Shown: one piece after another, positions 56,156 through 64,000 of the stretch
How the letters are laid out: the number at the start of each line of letters is the position of its first letter
Position numbering within the stretch: the first letter of the stretch is position 1
DNA from: Agrobacterium salinitolerans
Lineage (GTDB): Bacteria > Pseudomonadota > Alphaproteobacteria > Rhizobiales > Rhizobiaceae
Direction: 5' to 3'
NCBI RefSeq assembly: GCF_002008225.1
Contig: NZ_MRDH01000039.1
Span: forward strand, 1-64,000
Length of the DNA: 64,000 bases
Made by a program: the position numbers and the translations under genes
The notes under the pieces: model-generated
Told to the model about the DNA's origin: nothing
What the model saw: only the letters and a program-made list of their open reading frames with translations
The model's database searches: none

Positions 56156-57337
56156 TTGCAAGATAATTTCGCCTATCTTCTTCCCTTCATCATGCTGACA
56201 TTCGGCGTGGTGTTCCTGTTCCTGCAAAGGATCGGCCACGCTTCGGCTCGCTATTGGGGTATCGGATATCTTGCGGCGGCTTTTGGTTTCGCCACACCTC
56301 TGGTGCTTGGCGGCCTGCCTTTCGAAGTCCAGGCGATCCTCTCCAATCTGCTGTTCTTCTCCGCCTTCTTCTTTTATGGCCACGCTCTGCTCACCCATTT
56401 CGAACGGCCGCTTTATACCAAGGCGCGGCTGTCGATCGTGGCGGTGGCGGTATTGCTGGTCTCGTTCCATGTTTTCGTCACGCCGGATCTGAAACGCGAA
56501 CTCGTCATAGGCGATCTCGTCTGCGCCCTGCTGCTCGCCTTTCCGGTCTGGCTCGTGCGCAAGCGGCCGGCTGCGCTTGCCGATAGGCTGATGGTGACCA
56601 TCGCCTCGCTCGTGGTGCTGGAAACGCTGGTGCGTATCGGCATGCTGCTGGTGATGACGCCGGGTGGCTCTATGGTCGAGCTCAGCGAATTCTTCGAGTC
56701 GGACTATGCTTTTTACATGCAGCTTGCCGCCAGCATCTTCGGCTTTCTGCTGGCGTTGTCGGTGCTTGCGAGCCAGATTTCCGTCACCGTCGACCGTCAC
56801 CAGCATGCGGCGGAACATGATCCGCTGACGGACGTGTTAAATCGCCGCGGTTTCGACCGGCGCGTTCCCGATTTTCGCAACGATACGCCAGAAGGCGTGA
56901 TCATCGCCTGTGACATAGACCACTTCAAGCGCATCAACGATGTCTACGGTCATGCGGCTGGCGATATCGTGCTCATCGGCCTTGCCGATCTCCTCAGGCG
57001 AAACGCGCCCGAGGATGCGCTGGTGGCGCGTTTCGGTGGTGAAGAATTCGTGGTCTTCCTGCCCGGACAAACTGCTGCTGCGGCCGGCCAGCTTGCCAAT
57101 GGCATGCGTACGGGTCTTTCGTCTCTCGACTGGCGCAACCGCGGCGTCGCCAGCCAGATCACCGCAAGCTTCGGCGTCTCGGCTGTTGCGAGGGGAGACC
57201 ATTCCATTCACGATGCCATCAAGCGGGCCGACGACAGTCTTTATGCCGCAAAGCGCGGCGGTCGCGATCAGGTCGTGCTGGAAGGCATACGTTTGCCTGC
57301 GGAAGGGCCTGCGCTCCGGGTCATTGCCAAGGCGTAA
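56156..57337 (+). CDS. Membrane-bound diguanylate cyclase (GGDEF)
   Basis: A 393-residue protein with about six membrane spans (residues ~5-215) and a C-terminal GGDEF domain (~225-380). The active-site motif is GGEEF at 294-298, and the metal/guanine segment DIDHFKRINDVYGH is intact, so it should make cyclic di-GMP. The inhibitory RxxD site expected five residues before GGEEF is absent (PEDA in its place). The TTG at 56156 is the only usual start in frame after a TAA at 56099-56101 and has no clear ribosome-binding site. It is convergent with ccmG, 19 bases apart. Confidence 0.87.
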   Translation: MQDNFAYLLPFIMLTFGVVFLFLQRIGHASARYWGIGYLAAAFGFATPLVLGGLPFEVQAILSNLLFFSAFFFYGHALLTHFERPLYTKARLSIVAVAVLLVSFHVFVTPDLKRELVIGDLVCALLLAFPVWLVRKRPAALADRLMVTIASLVVLETLVRIGMLLVMTPGGSMVELSEFFESDYAFYMQLAASIFGFLLALSVLASQISVTVDRHQHAAEHDPLTDVLNRRGFDRRVPDFRNDTPEGVIIACDIDHFKRINDVYGHAAGDIVLIGLADLLRRNAPEDALVARFGGEEFVVFLPGQTAAAAGQLANGMRTGLSSLDWRNRGVASQITASFGVSAVARGDHSIHDAIKRADDSLYAAKRGGRDQVVLEGIRLPAEGPALRVIAKA

Positions 57338-57356
57338 CATCCTTCTGGCGCGGCGG

Positions 57357-57956
57357 CTATTTTCCTGTCGCCGCTGCGATGGCCGGCAGCAGGTCTCGCT
57401 CTATGCTACGGGCGTCGAAGGGACCGACCTTTTTATAAAGGATCGTGCCATCGGCGCCGACCAGGTAACTTTCGGGAATGCCATAAACACCCCAGTCAAT
57501 TGCCGCCTTGCCGTTCGGATCGACGCCTATTGCGGCAAATGGATTACCGAGTTCGCCGAGGAAGCGCAGCGCATTGTCCGATTTGTCCTTGTAGTTGATG
57601 CCGACGACGGTGATGCGGTTATCCTTTGACAATTCCTGAAGCAGCGGGTGCTCCTGCCGGCAGGGAATGCACCAGGAAGCGAAGACATTGACCAGTGTCA
57701 GCTTGCCCTTGATAGCGGCATCGGTCAGCGCCGGAAGGTTCGAGCCCTCCAGTGGCGGCAGCGACAGGGCGGGGGCCTTGGTGCCGATGAGTGCGGAAGG
57801 AATGGCGCTGATATCCAGGCCATTCACGTCCTGATCGTAGAGCATCTTGCCGGCGACAAGGGCAAAACCACCAAACAGCAGAAGCGGCAGCAGCGCCAGC
57901 GCATAACGGCTGCGGCCTGTTGTTTTGGCCTTGGTGTCGTGGTCGGCCTGCGTCAT
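57357..57956 (-). CDS. ccmG: Cytochrome c maturation thiol-disulfide reductase CcmG/DsbE
   Basis: A 199-residue periplasmic thioredoxin anchored by an N-terminal span (residues ~18-37). The redox motif is WCIPC (Cys96, Cys99), and the family's cis-proline segment is YGIPESYLV. It reduces apocytochrome c or CcmH so that haem can be attached. The ATG overlaps the ccmD stop by four bases. Last gene of ccmABCDG. Confidence 0.94.
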   Translation of the reverse strand: MTQADHDTKAKTTGRSRYALALLPLLLFGGFALVAGKMLYDQDVNGLDISAIPSALIGTKAPALSLPPLEGSNLPALTDAAIKGKLTLVNVFASWCIPCRQEHPLLQELSKDNRITVVGINYKDKSDNALRFLGELGNPFAAIGVDPNGKAAIDWGVYGIPESYLVGADGTILYKKVGPFDARSIERDLLPAIAAATGK

Positions 57957-58126
57957 TGCGCATCACCTGCGGAAGCGCTTCTCGCCCTGCGGCGCACGCC
58001 GGATGCTTCGAGTTGCTTCAGTTCCCGTTTGCGTGCCTGGCCGTCCATAACGACCCAGGCGATGAGACAGAGAACGACAAGGCCGGTCGCTGCATAGGAC
58101 ATGCCGATATAAAAGGCGTGTGTCAT
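57953..58126 (-). CDS. ccmD: Haem exporter protein CcmD
   Basis: A 57-residue protein with one span (THAFYIGMSYAATGLVVLCLIAWVVMDG) followed by a basic cytoplasmic tail (KRELKQLEASGVRRR), the usual CcmD plan. It helps release holo-CcmE from CcmABC. The ATG at 58126 has GAGGTG before it; the frame is open 30 codons further into ccmC but without family likeness. Four bases separate it from ccmC and it overlaps ccmG. Confidence 0.92.
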   Translation of the reverse strand: MTHAFYIGMSYAATGLVVLCLIAWVVMDGQARKRELKQLEASGVRRRARSASAGDAQ

Positions 58127-58130
58127 CACC

Positions 58131-58892
58131 TCAGCCCTCCCGGTTGACCATGCGCGCGGCAAGCCGCCGCTGCGCGGCCACGCGCCTGCGCCAGATTTCA
58201 TTGCGCATTGCGGCAATGTGCAAGGTGAAGAACAGTAGCGTGAAACCGATCGCCATGGTCAGAAGAGGCCACAGAAACTCCGCATCGATGGCGGAACCGC
58301 CCATGCGGATGACGCTTGCCGGCTGGTGCAGCGTATTCCACCACTCGACCGAAAACTTGATGATCGGAATATTCACGAAACCGACGAGGATCAGCACGGC
58401 GCTGACGCGGGCGGCTCTCGACGGGTCATCCATGGCGCGGTTGAGCGCTATCAGTCCGAGATACATCAGGAAAAGCACAAAAACGGAGGTGAGCCGCGCA
58501 TCCCAAACCCACCAGGTTCCCCACATGGGCTTGCCCCAGAGCGAGCCGGTGATGAGCGCAATCAGCGTGAATGCAGCACCGATGGGGGCGGCGGCCTTGT
58601 GGCTGACATCCGCCAGCGGGTGACGCCAGACGAGGGTGCCGATTGCGGAGACCGCCATGACCGAATAACACATCATTGCGAGCCAGGCGGACGGCACGTG
58701 CACATACATGATGCGCACGGTGTAACCCTGCTGATAGTCACCTTCTGACGTGAAGGAGAGATAGAGGCCGGCGGCCAGCACCAGCGCCGTGAGCACAGCG
58801 AGCCAGGGCAGAATGCGCGCCGCCAGCGCCAGAAACCGGGTAGGGTTGGCGAGATCGCTGAATTTGGTGATGGTGAAGGTCTGCTCGTTCAT
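58131..58892 (-). CDS. ccmC: Haem exporter/chaperone protein CcmC
   Basis: A 253-residue six-span membrane protein that loads haem onto CcmE. The tryptophan-rich WWD motif WGTWWVWDARLTS is at about 124-136, with the flanking histidines in YVHVPSAW (His65) and NTLHQPAS. It stands 74 bases downstream of ccmB, a wider gap than elsewhere in the cluster, with no terminator visible. Confidence 0.95.
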   Translation of the reverse strand: MNEQTFTITKFSDLANPTRFLALAARILPWLAVLTALVLAAGLYLSFTSEGDYQQGYTVRIMYVHVPSAWLAMMCYSVMAVSAIGTLVWRHPLADVSHKAAAPIGAAFTLIALITGSLWGKPMWGTWWVWDARLTSVFVLFLMYLGLIALNRAMDDPSRAARVSAVLILVGFVNIPIIKFSVEWWNTLHQPASVIRMGGSAIDAEFLWPLLTMAIGFTLLFFTLHIAAMRNEIWRRRVAAQRRLAARMVNREG

Positions 58893-58966
58893 GCCGTTTG
58901 TGTAACCCGAGAATGGCCGCCCCGCAATTGATCCCTGTCAACAGGGGATCGTGCATTGCAGTTTCG

Positions 58967-59626
58967 TCAATCCATACCATTGCGCAGTGCCAAAGCGGCG
59001 AAGAAAGGGCCGGTCACGGCTGAAAATAACGTGATCGCACACAGAATGAGGAATGGCGGCATGAAGGGCGCCGGATCCTGCACTGCCGCATAGGAGGCGC
59101 TGACGCCGAAGATCAGCACGGGAATGGCGAGCGGCAGCACGAGGATGGAAACCAGAAGCCCACCGCGCGGCAATGCGACCGCGACCGCCGCGCCCACCGC
59201 GCCGATGAACGTGATGGCGGGCGAGCCGACAAAAAGTGTGAGCATCACGGCACCGATCGCCACCTCGTCCATGTTCATGAACAGGCCGAGCAATGGCGAC
59301 GCCAGCACCAGCGGCAGGCCGGTCGTGACCCAATGCGCCAAGCATTTGACGAAAACCGTCAGCACAAGCGGGGTTTCCTGCATCAGGATCAAATCGAGGG
59401 AGCCGTCATCCCGCTCGGCCTGGAACAGCCGGTCGAGGCCGAGAAGGGCGGACAGAAGCGCGCCGATCCAGACGATGGCCGGGCCGATGCGCGCGAGCAG
59501 GTTGAGATCAGGACCGACGCCGAAGGGGATGACGGCAACCACTGTCATGAAGAATAGCACGCCGATCATCGCGCCGCCGCCGGCGCGGATGGAGAGTTTG
59601 ATATCGCGGAGGAAGAGGGCGGTCAT
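58967..59626 (-). CDS. ccmB: Haem exporter membrane protein CcmB
   Basis: A 219-residue six-span ABC permease working with CcmA. The start MTALFLRDIKLSIRAGGG and the loop FQAERDDGSLDLILMQETPL are typical. The ATG at 59626 fits family length; the frame extends 17 codons upstream. It follows ccmA by 25 bases. Confidence 0.94.
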   Translation of the reverse strand: MTALFLRDIKLSIRAGGGAMIGVLFFMTVVAVIPFGVGPDLNLLARIGPAIVWIGALLSALLGLDRLFQAERDDGSLDLILMQETPLVLTVFVKCLAHWVTTGLPLVLASPLLGLFMNMDEVAIGAVMLTLFVGSPAITFIGAVGAAVAVALPRGGLLVSILVLPLAIPVLIFGVSASYAAVQDPAPFMPPFLILCAITLFSAVTGPFFAALALRNGMD

Positions 59627-59651
59627 TGGGTATGCCCCGCGCGCAAACCGT

Positions 59652-60293
59652 TCATGGCCAAGCCTCCACACCCGCAAAACCCGTCATCTGCAATTCACGC
59701 GCTTTCTCTAGCCCCAAAGACTGATGGGTCGCAGCCAGGACAATCCCGCCTTTCCCCAAATGGCTTTTGACGAGATCGGTAAACATCCCGTCCGCAGCTT
59801 TGTCGAGCGCCGCCGTCGGCTCATCGAGTATCCACACCGGTCGCCATGCAATCAAAAGCTTTGCCATGGCAAAACGGCGCTGCTGGCCGGCGGAGAGATA
59901 ACCGAAGGGCAGGTGGGTAATGCCGGCAAGGCCAACGATCTCCGCTGCCTCATCAATCATCATGCCCGTGCCGCCGGCAAAGTCGCCGAGGAATTCCTTC
60001 CAGAAGCGCAGGTTTTCCGAAACGGTCAGTTCGGTTTTCATGGCATTGCGATGGCCGAGATAATGGCAAGCCTCTGACGGCCGCATCTCCTCATCAACCC
60101 CTTCGCCGGCTATCTTTACGCTGCCTTGTTCGGGGCGCAGTAGGCCGGCGACTGTCCGCAGGAGAGTGGATTTTCCCGAGCCGTTGCGGCCGGTCAGCAC
60201 CAGAGCCTCTCCATCGCTTAACTTGAAGGAAATGTTCATGAATATGAAATCTTCGCCGCGTCGCACGCCAAGATTTTCCGCCGTCAAATCCAT
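59652..60293 (-). CDS. ccmA: Haem exporter ATP-binding protein CcmA
   Basis: A 213-residue ABC ATPase whose hydrolysis frees holo-CcmE. Walker A GRNGSGKST (35-43), signature LSAGQQRR (CcmA-type, with Ala in place of the second Gly), Walker B VWILDEPTAALD and the switch histidine in ATHQSLG are present. First gene of the ccm cluster, divergent from acnA. ccmE, ccmF and ccmH are not nearby. Confidence 0.95.
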   Translation of the reverse strand: MDLTAENLGVRRGEDFIFMNISFKLSDGEALVLTGRNGSGKSTLLRTVAGLLRPEQGSVKIAGEGVDEEMRPSEACHYLGHRNAMKTELTVSENLRFWKEFLGDFAGGTGMMIDEAAEIVGLAGITHLPFGYLSAGQQRRFAMAKLLIAWRPVWILDEPTAALDKAADGMFTDLVKSHLGKGGIVLAATHQSLGLEKARELQMTGFAGVEAWP

Positions 60294-60460
60294 GCTGCGA
60301 TTCCGTTTCAGATTTCGTCGTCTCGATAAAAAAATCGATTAGCTTCGTGGAATGGTCTGGCACGTTTCTCCGAAATTATCTATATGGGTGTCAACCACGC
60401 CAGCGGCCGGCGTGAACATCATCTTGCGCCGGACTTGACGATTGCGAGGAGCAATTTTCA

Positions 60461-60525
60461 CGTGCGGACAGCGGAAATGGTCGTACCCGCATCCTGATGT
60501 GCATGAGTGCATAGGTGTCCGCACG
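60461..60525. repeat. Long inverted repeat in the acnA upstream region
   Basis: Perfect ten-base arms CGTGCGGACA (60461-60470) and TGTCCGCACG (60516-60525) with a 45-base spacer that itself contains the near-palindrome ATGTGCATGAGTGCATA. It ends 37 bases before the acnA start. A smaller hairpin, ATTGC-GAGGA-GCAAT, precedes it at 60441-60455. Confidence 0.6.
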
Positions 60526-60562
60526 AACGTGTTGGCTATCAGTGTAAGCGGGGTTTTAATCC

Positions 60563-63256
60563 ATGCCCAAGTCACTCGACAGTTTTCAATGTCGTTCCGT
60601 CCTTACCGTTGATGGTAAGGACTATGTCTATTTCAGCCTTCCCAAGGCTGAAGCCAATGGCCTGAAGGGCGTTTCCAAGCTGCCCTATTCCATGAAGGTT
60701 CTGTTGGAAAATCTGCTGCGTTTCGAGGACGGCCAGTCCGTCACCAAGGAGCATATCCTTGCGGTTTCCGAATGGCTTGGTAACAAGGGCCTGACCGAAA
60801 CCGAAATTGCCTACCGCCCCGCCCGCGTTCTCATGCAGGACTTCACCGGTGTTCCCGCCGTGGTTGACCTCGCCGCCATGCGCGACGGTATCAAGGCTCT
60901 CGGTGGCGATCCGGAAAAGATCAATCCGCTGGTGCCCGTCGATCTCGTCATCGACCACTCTGTTATCGTTGATGAATTCGGCACGCCGAATGCTTTTGCC
61001 CGCAACGTCGAACTCGAATATGAGCGCAACGGCGAGCGTTACCGCTTCCTCAAGTGGGGCCAGCAGGCGTTCAAGAACTTCCGCGTTGTCCCGCCCGGCA
61101 CCGGCATCTGTCACCAGGTCAACCTCGAATATCTCGGCCAGACCGTCTGGACGAAGGAAGAGGATGGCGAGACGATCGCTTATCCGGATACCTGCGTCGG
61201 TACGGATTCGCATACCACGATGATCAATGGTCTCGGTGTTCTCGGCTGGGGCGTCGGTGGTATCGAGGCTGAAGCTGCCATGCTCGGCCAGCCGGTTTCC
61301 ATGCTTCTGCCTGAGGTCATCGGCTTCAAGCTGACCGGCAAGGTGAAGGAAGGCGTCACCGCGACCGACCTCGTTCTGACCGTTGTGCAGATGCTGCGCA
61401 AGAAGGGCGTGGTTTCGAAGTTCGTCGAATTCTTCGGCCCCGGCCTCGATTCGATGTCTTTGGCCGACCGTGCAACCATCGGCAATATGGGCCCGGAATA
61501 TGGCGCGACCTGCGGCTTCTTCCCGGTTGATGGTGAAACCATCAATTACCTGACCATGTCCGGCCGCGCAAAGGACCGTATCGCGCTCGTCGAAGCCTAT
61601 TCCAAGGCGCAGGACATGTGGCGCACCGGCGATGGTTCCGACCTCGTGTTCACCGACACGCTGGAACTCGATCTTGGCGATGTCGTGCCCTCCATGGCCG
61701 GACCGAAGCGTCCGGAAGGCCGCCTGCCGCTCGAAACCATCGCGCCGAATTTCGCGACGGCTCTCGAGAACGACTACAAGAAGCCCGGCCAGCTCCACAG
61801 CCGCTATGCGGTTGAGGGCGAGGAGTTCGATCTCGGTCACGGCGATGTGGCTATTGCCGCCATCACGTCGTGCACGAACACGTCCAACCCCTCCGTTCTT
61901 ATTGCCGCCGGCCTTCTCGCCCGTAATGCGGTCGCCAAAGGGCTGAAGTCCAAGCCATGGGTGAAGACCTCGCTGGCACCGGGAAGCCAGGTCGTTGCCG
62001 AATATCTCGACAAATCAGGTCTGCAGAAGGATCTCGATGCGATCGGTTTCAACCTCGTCGGTTTCGGCTGCACCACCTGCATCGGCAATTCCGGTCCGCT
62101 GCCGCCTGCGATCTCCAAGACGATCAACGACAAGGGCCTGATCACCGCCGGTGTTCTCTCGGGCAATCGCAACTTCGAAGGTCGTATTTCGCCTGACGTT
62201 CAGGCGAACTATCTGGCCTCGCCGCCGCTCGTCGTCGCCTATGCCCTTGCCGGCTCGGTCCAGAAGGATCTGACCAAGGAGCCGATCGGCGACGATCAGA
62301 ACGGCAATCCGGTCTACCTCAAGGATATCTGGCCGACCTCCAAGGAAATCCAGGAATTCATCCTGAAATACGTCACCCGTGAGCTTTACGAAACGAAGTA
62401 TGCCGACGTGTTCAAGGGCGATGCGAACTGGCAGGCCGTTCAGGTTCCGCCGGGCCAGACCTATGCCTGGGACGACCAGTCCACCTATGTTCAGAACCCG
62501 CCCTATTTTGTTGGCATGGGTAAAAAGGGCTCGGGCCTCAAGAACATCAAGGGCGCGCGCGTCCTCGGTCTCTTCGGCGACAAGATCACCACCGACCATA
62601 TTTCTCCGGCCGGTTCGATCAAGGCCGCTTCGCCTGCCGGTGCCTATCTGACGGAGCATGGCGTCGCTGTTGCGGACTTCAACCAATATGGTACGCGTCG
62701 TGGCAACCACGAAGTGATGATGCGTGGCACCTTTGCCAATATCCGCATCCGCAACCACATGCTCGGCCCGAACGGCAAGGAAGGTGGCTACACCATCCAC
62801 TATCCGTCCAAGGAAGAGATGTCGATCTATGACGCGGCCATGAAGTACAAGGCCGAGGGTGTTCCGCTCGTCATCTTCGCCGGTGTCGAATATGGTAACG
62901 GCTCGTCCCGCGACTGGGCGGCCAAGGGCACCAACCTGCTTGGCGTCAAGGCCGTCATTGCGCAGTCCTTCGAACGTATTCACCGTTCGAACCTGGTCGG
63001 CATGGGCGTCGTTCCCTTCGTCTTCGAGGAAGGCACGACTTGGGCGAGCCTGGACCTCAAGGGCGATGAAATCGTCGAGATCGATGGTCTCGAAGGTGAA
63101 ATCAAGCCGCGTGAAAAGAAGATCGCCAAGATCACCTATAGCGATGGGTCGGTGAAGGAAGTTCCGCTTCTTTGCCGCATCGATACGCTTGATGAGGTGA
63201 TCTACATGAACAATGGCGGCATTCTGCAGACCGTTCTGCGCGATCTGGCCGCTTAA
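60563..63256 (+). CDS. acnA: Aconitate hydratase A
   Basis: An 897-residue aconitase that isomerises citrate and isocitrate in the TCA cycle; the AcnA/IRP1-type has this length. The [4Fe-4S] ligands are Cys437 (TSCTNTSNP) and Cys503 and Cys506 (GCTTCIGNSG). The C-terminal swivel domain starts after about residue 690 and includes GVEYGNGSSRDWAAKG. The start MPKSLDSFQCRSVL follows a T-rich stretch without a strong ribosome-binding site. It is divergent from ccmA, with a structured 269-base region between. Confidence 0.97.
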   Translation: MPKSLDSFQCRSVLTVDGKDYVYFSLPKAEANGLKGVSKLPYSMKVLLENLLRFEDGQSVTKEHILAVSEWLGNKGLTETEIAYRPARVLMQDFTGVPAVVDLAAMRDGIKALGGDPEKINPLVPVDLVIDHSVIVDEFGTPNAFARNVELEYERNGERYRFLKWGQQAFKNFRVVPPGTGICHQVNLEYLGQTVWTKEEDGETIAYPDTCVGTDSHTTMINGLGVLGWGVGGIEAEAAMLGQPVSMLLPEVIGFKLTGKVKEGVTATDLVLTVVQMLRKKGVVSKFVEFFGPGLDSMSLADRATIGNMGPEYGATCGFFPVDGETINYLTMSGRAKDRIALVEAYSKAQDMWRTGDGSDLVFTDTLELDLGDVVPSMAGPKRPEGRLPLETIAPNFATALENDYKKPGQLHSRYAVEGEEFDLGHGDVAIAAITSCTNTSNPSVLIAAGLLARNAVAKGLKSKPWVKTSLAPGSQVVAEYLDKSGLQKDLDAIGFNLVGFGCTTCIGNSGPLPPAISKTINDKGLITAGVLSGNRNFEGRISPDVQANYLASPPLVVAYALAGSVQKDLTKEPIGDDQNGNPVYLKDIWPTSKEIQEFILKYVTRELYETKYADVFKGDANWQAVQVPPGQTYAWDDQSTYVQNPPYFVGMGKKGSGLKNIKGARVLGLFGDKITTDHISPAGSIKAASPAGAYLTEHGVAVADFNQYGTRRGNHEVMMRGTFANIRIRNHMLGPNGKEGGYTIHYPSKEEMSIYDAAMKYKAEGVPLVIFAGVEYGNGSSRDWAAKGTNLLGVKAVIAQSFERIHRSNLVGMGVVPFVFEEGTTWASLDLKGDEIVEIDGLEGEIKPREKKIAKITYSDGSVKEVPLLCRIDTLDEVIYMNNGGILQTVLRDLAA

Positions 63257-63269
63257 TACTTTGACGATC

Positions 63270-63302
63270 GAAGGCGTCGGGAGAAATCCCGGCGCCTTTC
63301 AT
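63270..63302 (+). terminator. Intrinsic terminator of acnA
   Basis: AAGGCG-CGGGA and TCCCG-CGCCTT arms with a GAAA loop and one bulge on each side, followed by TTTCATTTT. Confidence 0.85.
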
Positions 63303-63444
63303 TTTGCGGTCTCTTTTTTTGTGATTGTCGCTCACCCCTTCGTGACTTTCTATTGAAGGGCGTTAGACGTTATTTTCCGGTTTGCATCCGGCAGGATTGA
63401 TCGCATCAATTCGTCTGGATCTCTTCCGGACAAAGGTTTTTGTA

Positions 63445-64000
63445 ATGCCGCTGAAATTCCCTCTGTCGATATGCCTTCTCGGCACGTTTCTCGTCACCTC
63501 CGCGCAGGCGCAGGAGGCCGTGAAGGGCGTCGTCGAATTGTTCACCTCGCAGGGATGCTCATCCTGCCCGCCGGCGGATGAAGCCCTGCGCAAGATGATC
63601 CAGAAGGGCGATGTCGTCGGTCTTTCTTACCATGTCGATTATTGGAACTATCTCGGCTGGACCGATTCGCTGGCATCCAAGGAAAATACCGAACGGCAAT
63701 ATGGTTACATGCGCGCACTTGGCCGCAACGGGGTCTATACGCCGCAGGCCATTTTGAACGGCCGCGACCACGTCAAGGGTGCGGATGTGCGGGGCATCTA
63801 TGACAGGCTGGATGCATTCAAGCGCGAAGGCCAGGGACTAAACGTGCCGGTCTCGTCGAAATTTGCCGGTGACGAGGTGGAGATCGATATTGGCGCTGGC
63901 AGCGGCAAGGCCGATGTCGTCGTTGCGTATTTCACGCGCGAGCAGACCGTGGATGTGCAGAAGGGCGAAAACCAGGGGAAAAAAATGTCCTACTGGCACA
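63445..64000 (+). CDS. DUF1223 secreted thioredoxin-like protein (3' end outside window)
   Basis: The first 185 codons of a gene that runs off the right edge. Residues 1-22 are a Sec signal peptide (hydrophobic core, AQA before Gln23). The mature part has the DUF1223 signature VVELFTSQGCSSCPPAD with a CSSC pair, then HVDYWNYLGWTDSLASKENTERQ and GVYTPQAILNGRDHVKGAD. The family is periplasmic, common in Rhizobiales and thioredoxin-fold-like, with unproven function, perhaps redox or metal handling. AAAGG lies before the ATG. It is separated from acnA by a terminator. Confidence 0.88.
   Translation, partial: MPLKFPLSICLLGTFLVTSAQAQEAVKGVVELFTSQGCSSCPPADEALRKMIQKGDVVGLSYHVDYWNYLGWTDSLASKENTERQYGYMRALGRNGVYTPQAILNGRDHVKGADVRGIYDRLDAFKREGQGLNVPVSSKFAGDEVEIDIGAGSGKADVVVAYFTREQTVDVQKGENQGKKMSYWH

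Noticed and set aside
60358-60373. TGGCAC resembling the -24 element of a sigma-54 promoter upstream of acnA
   Set aside because: The -12 GC at the required spacing is missing.
1-64000. Mobile elements, prophage, CRISPR or tRNA genes
   Set aside because: No transposase, integrase, spaced-repeat array or tRNA-like TTC-loop/acceptor pattern was seen on either strand.

Overview
The window reads as a stretch of the main chromosome of an alphaproteobacterium of the order Rhizobiales, most probably Agrobacterium. The evidence is a full-length 2831-residue cyclic beta-1,2-glucan synthase (ChvB/NdvB) next to its 588-residue exporter (ChvA/NdvA), a SAM-II riboswitch ahead of metA, Ala-rich tails on ribosomal proteins L19 and S16, a DUF2585 gene after ftsY-yciB, and dense high-GC coding. 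No insertion sequence, prophage, CRISPR array, tRNA or rRNA gene was found. Nearly everything is core metabolism or housekeeping.

Layout. 1-3893: PLP dehydratase, FAD oxidoreductase of the LhgO type, a 47-residue membrane protein and an M20 amidohydrolase. 4470-15356: chvB (+) and chvA (-), convergent, separated by about 600 bases that may hold a small membrane-protein gene. 15627-20001: an orphan LuxR-type regulator and pyruvate carboxylase. 20077-22131: a DeoR regulator and an MFS transporter with a repeated operator-like sequence in front. 22252-26061: ispG, an OmpA-like lipoprotein, ispA and mtgA, so isoprenoid precursors and peptidoglycan. 26077-28247: galM and metA, the latter behind a SAM-II riboswitch and an intrinsic terminator. 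28346-34884: thiamine pyrophosphokinase, an ABC-F ATPase, a VOC protein and the thiBPQ importer behind a TPP riboswitch. 35126-39816: an M48 lipoprotein protease, leuC and an MFS permease. 39938-44100: a type I secretion cassette (ABC protein, membrane fusion protein, RTX substrate) with AT-rich, palindrome-bearing upstream regions. 44400-49631: the ribosome/SRP block rplS, trmD, rimM, rpsP, chorismate mutase and ffh, with a TauE/SafE permease convergent to it. 49958-56036: Tat-type metallo-beta-lactamase-fold protein, dapF-mtaB, ftsY-yciB-DUF2585. 56156-60293: a membrane diguanylate cyclase and the cytochrome c maturation genes ccmABCDG. 60563-64000: aconitase and the start of a DUF1223 protein.

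How genes work together. ChvB makes and ChvA exports the periplasmic glucan. Ffh and FtsY are the two SRP-pathway GTPases. ThiBPQ imports thiamine (or its phosphates) and the nearby kinase makes TPP, which in turn should feed back through the riboswitch. CcmA/B/C/D/G handle haem delivery and apocytochrome reduction; ccmE, F and H are not in this window. IspG and IspA are an early and a late step of isoprenoid synthesis.

The parts least explained by known biology are non-coding: the combined SAM-II/terminator leader of metA, a 44-base repeated operator before the deoR gene, long inverted repeats before acnA, rplS and the secretion genes, a terminator-like hairpin in the ffh leader, and a possible leaderless Tat-protein mRNA. 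Among proteins, the RTX substrate of the secretion cassette and two small membrane proteins have no assigned role. I did not find a clearly new multi-gene system.
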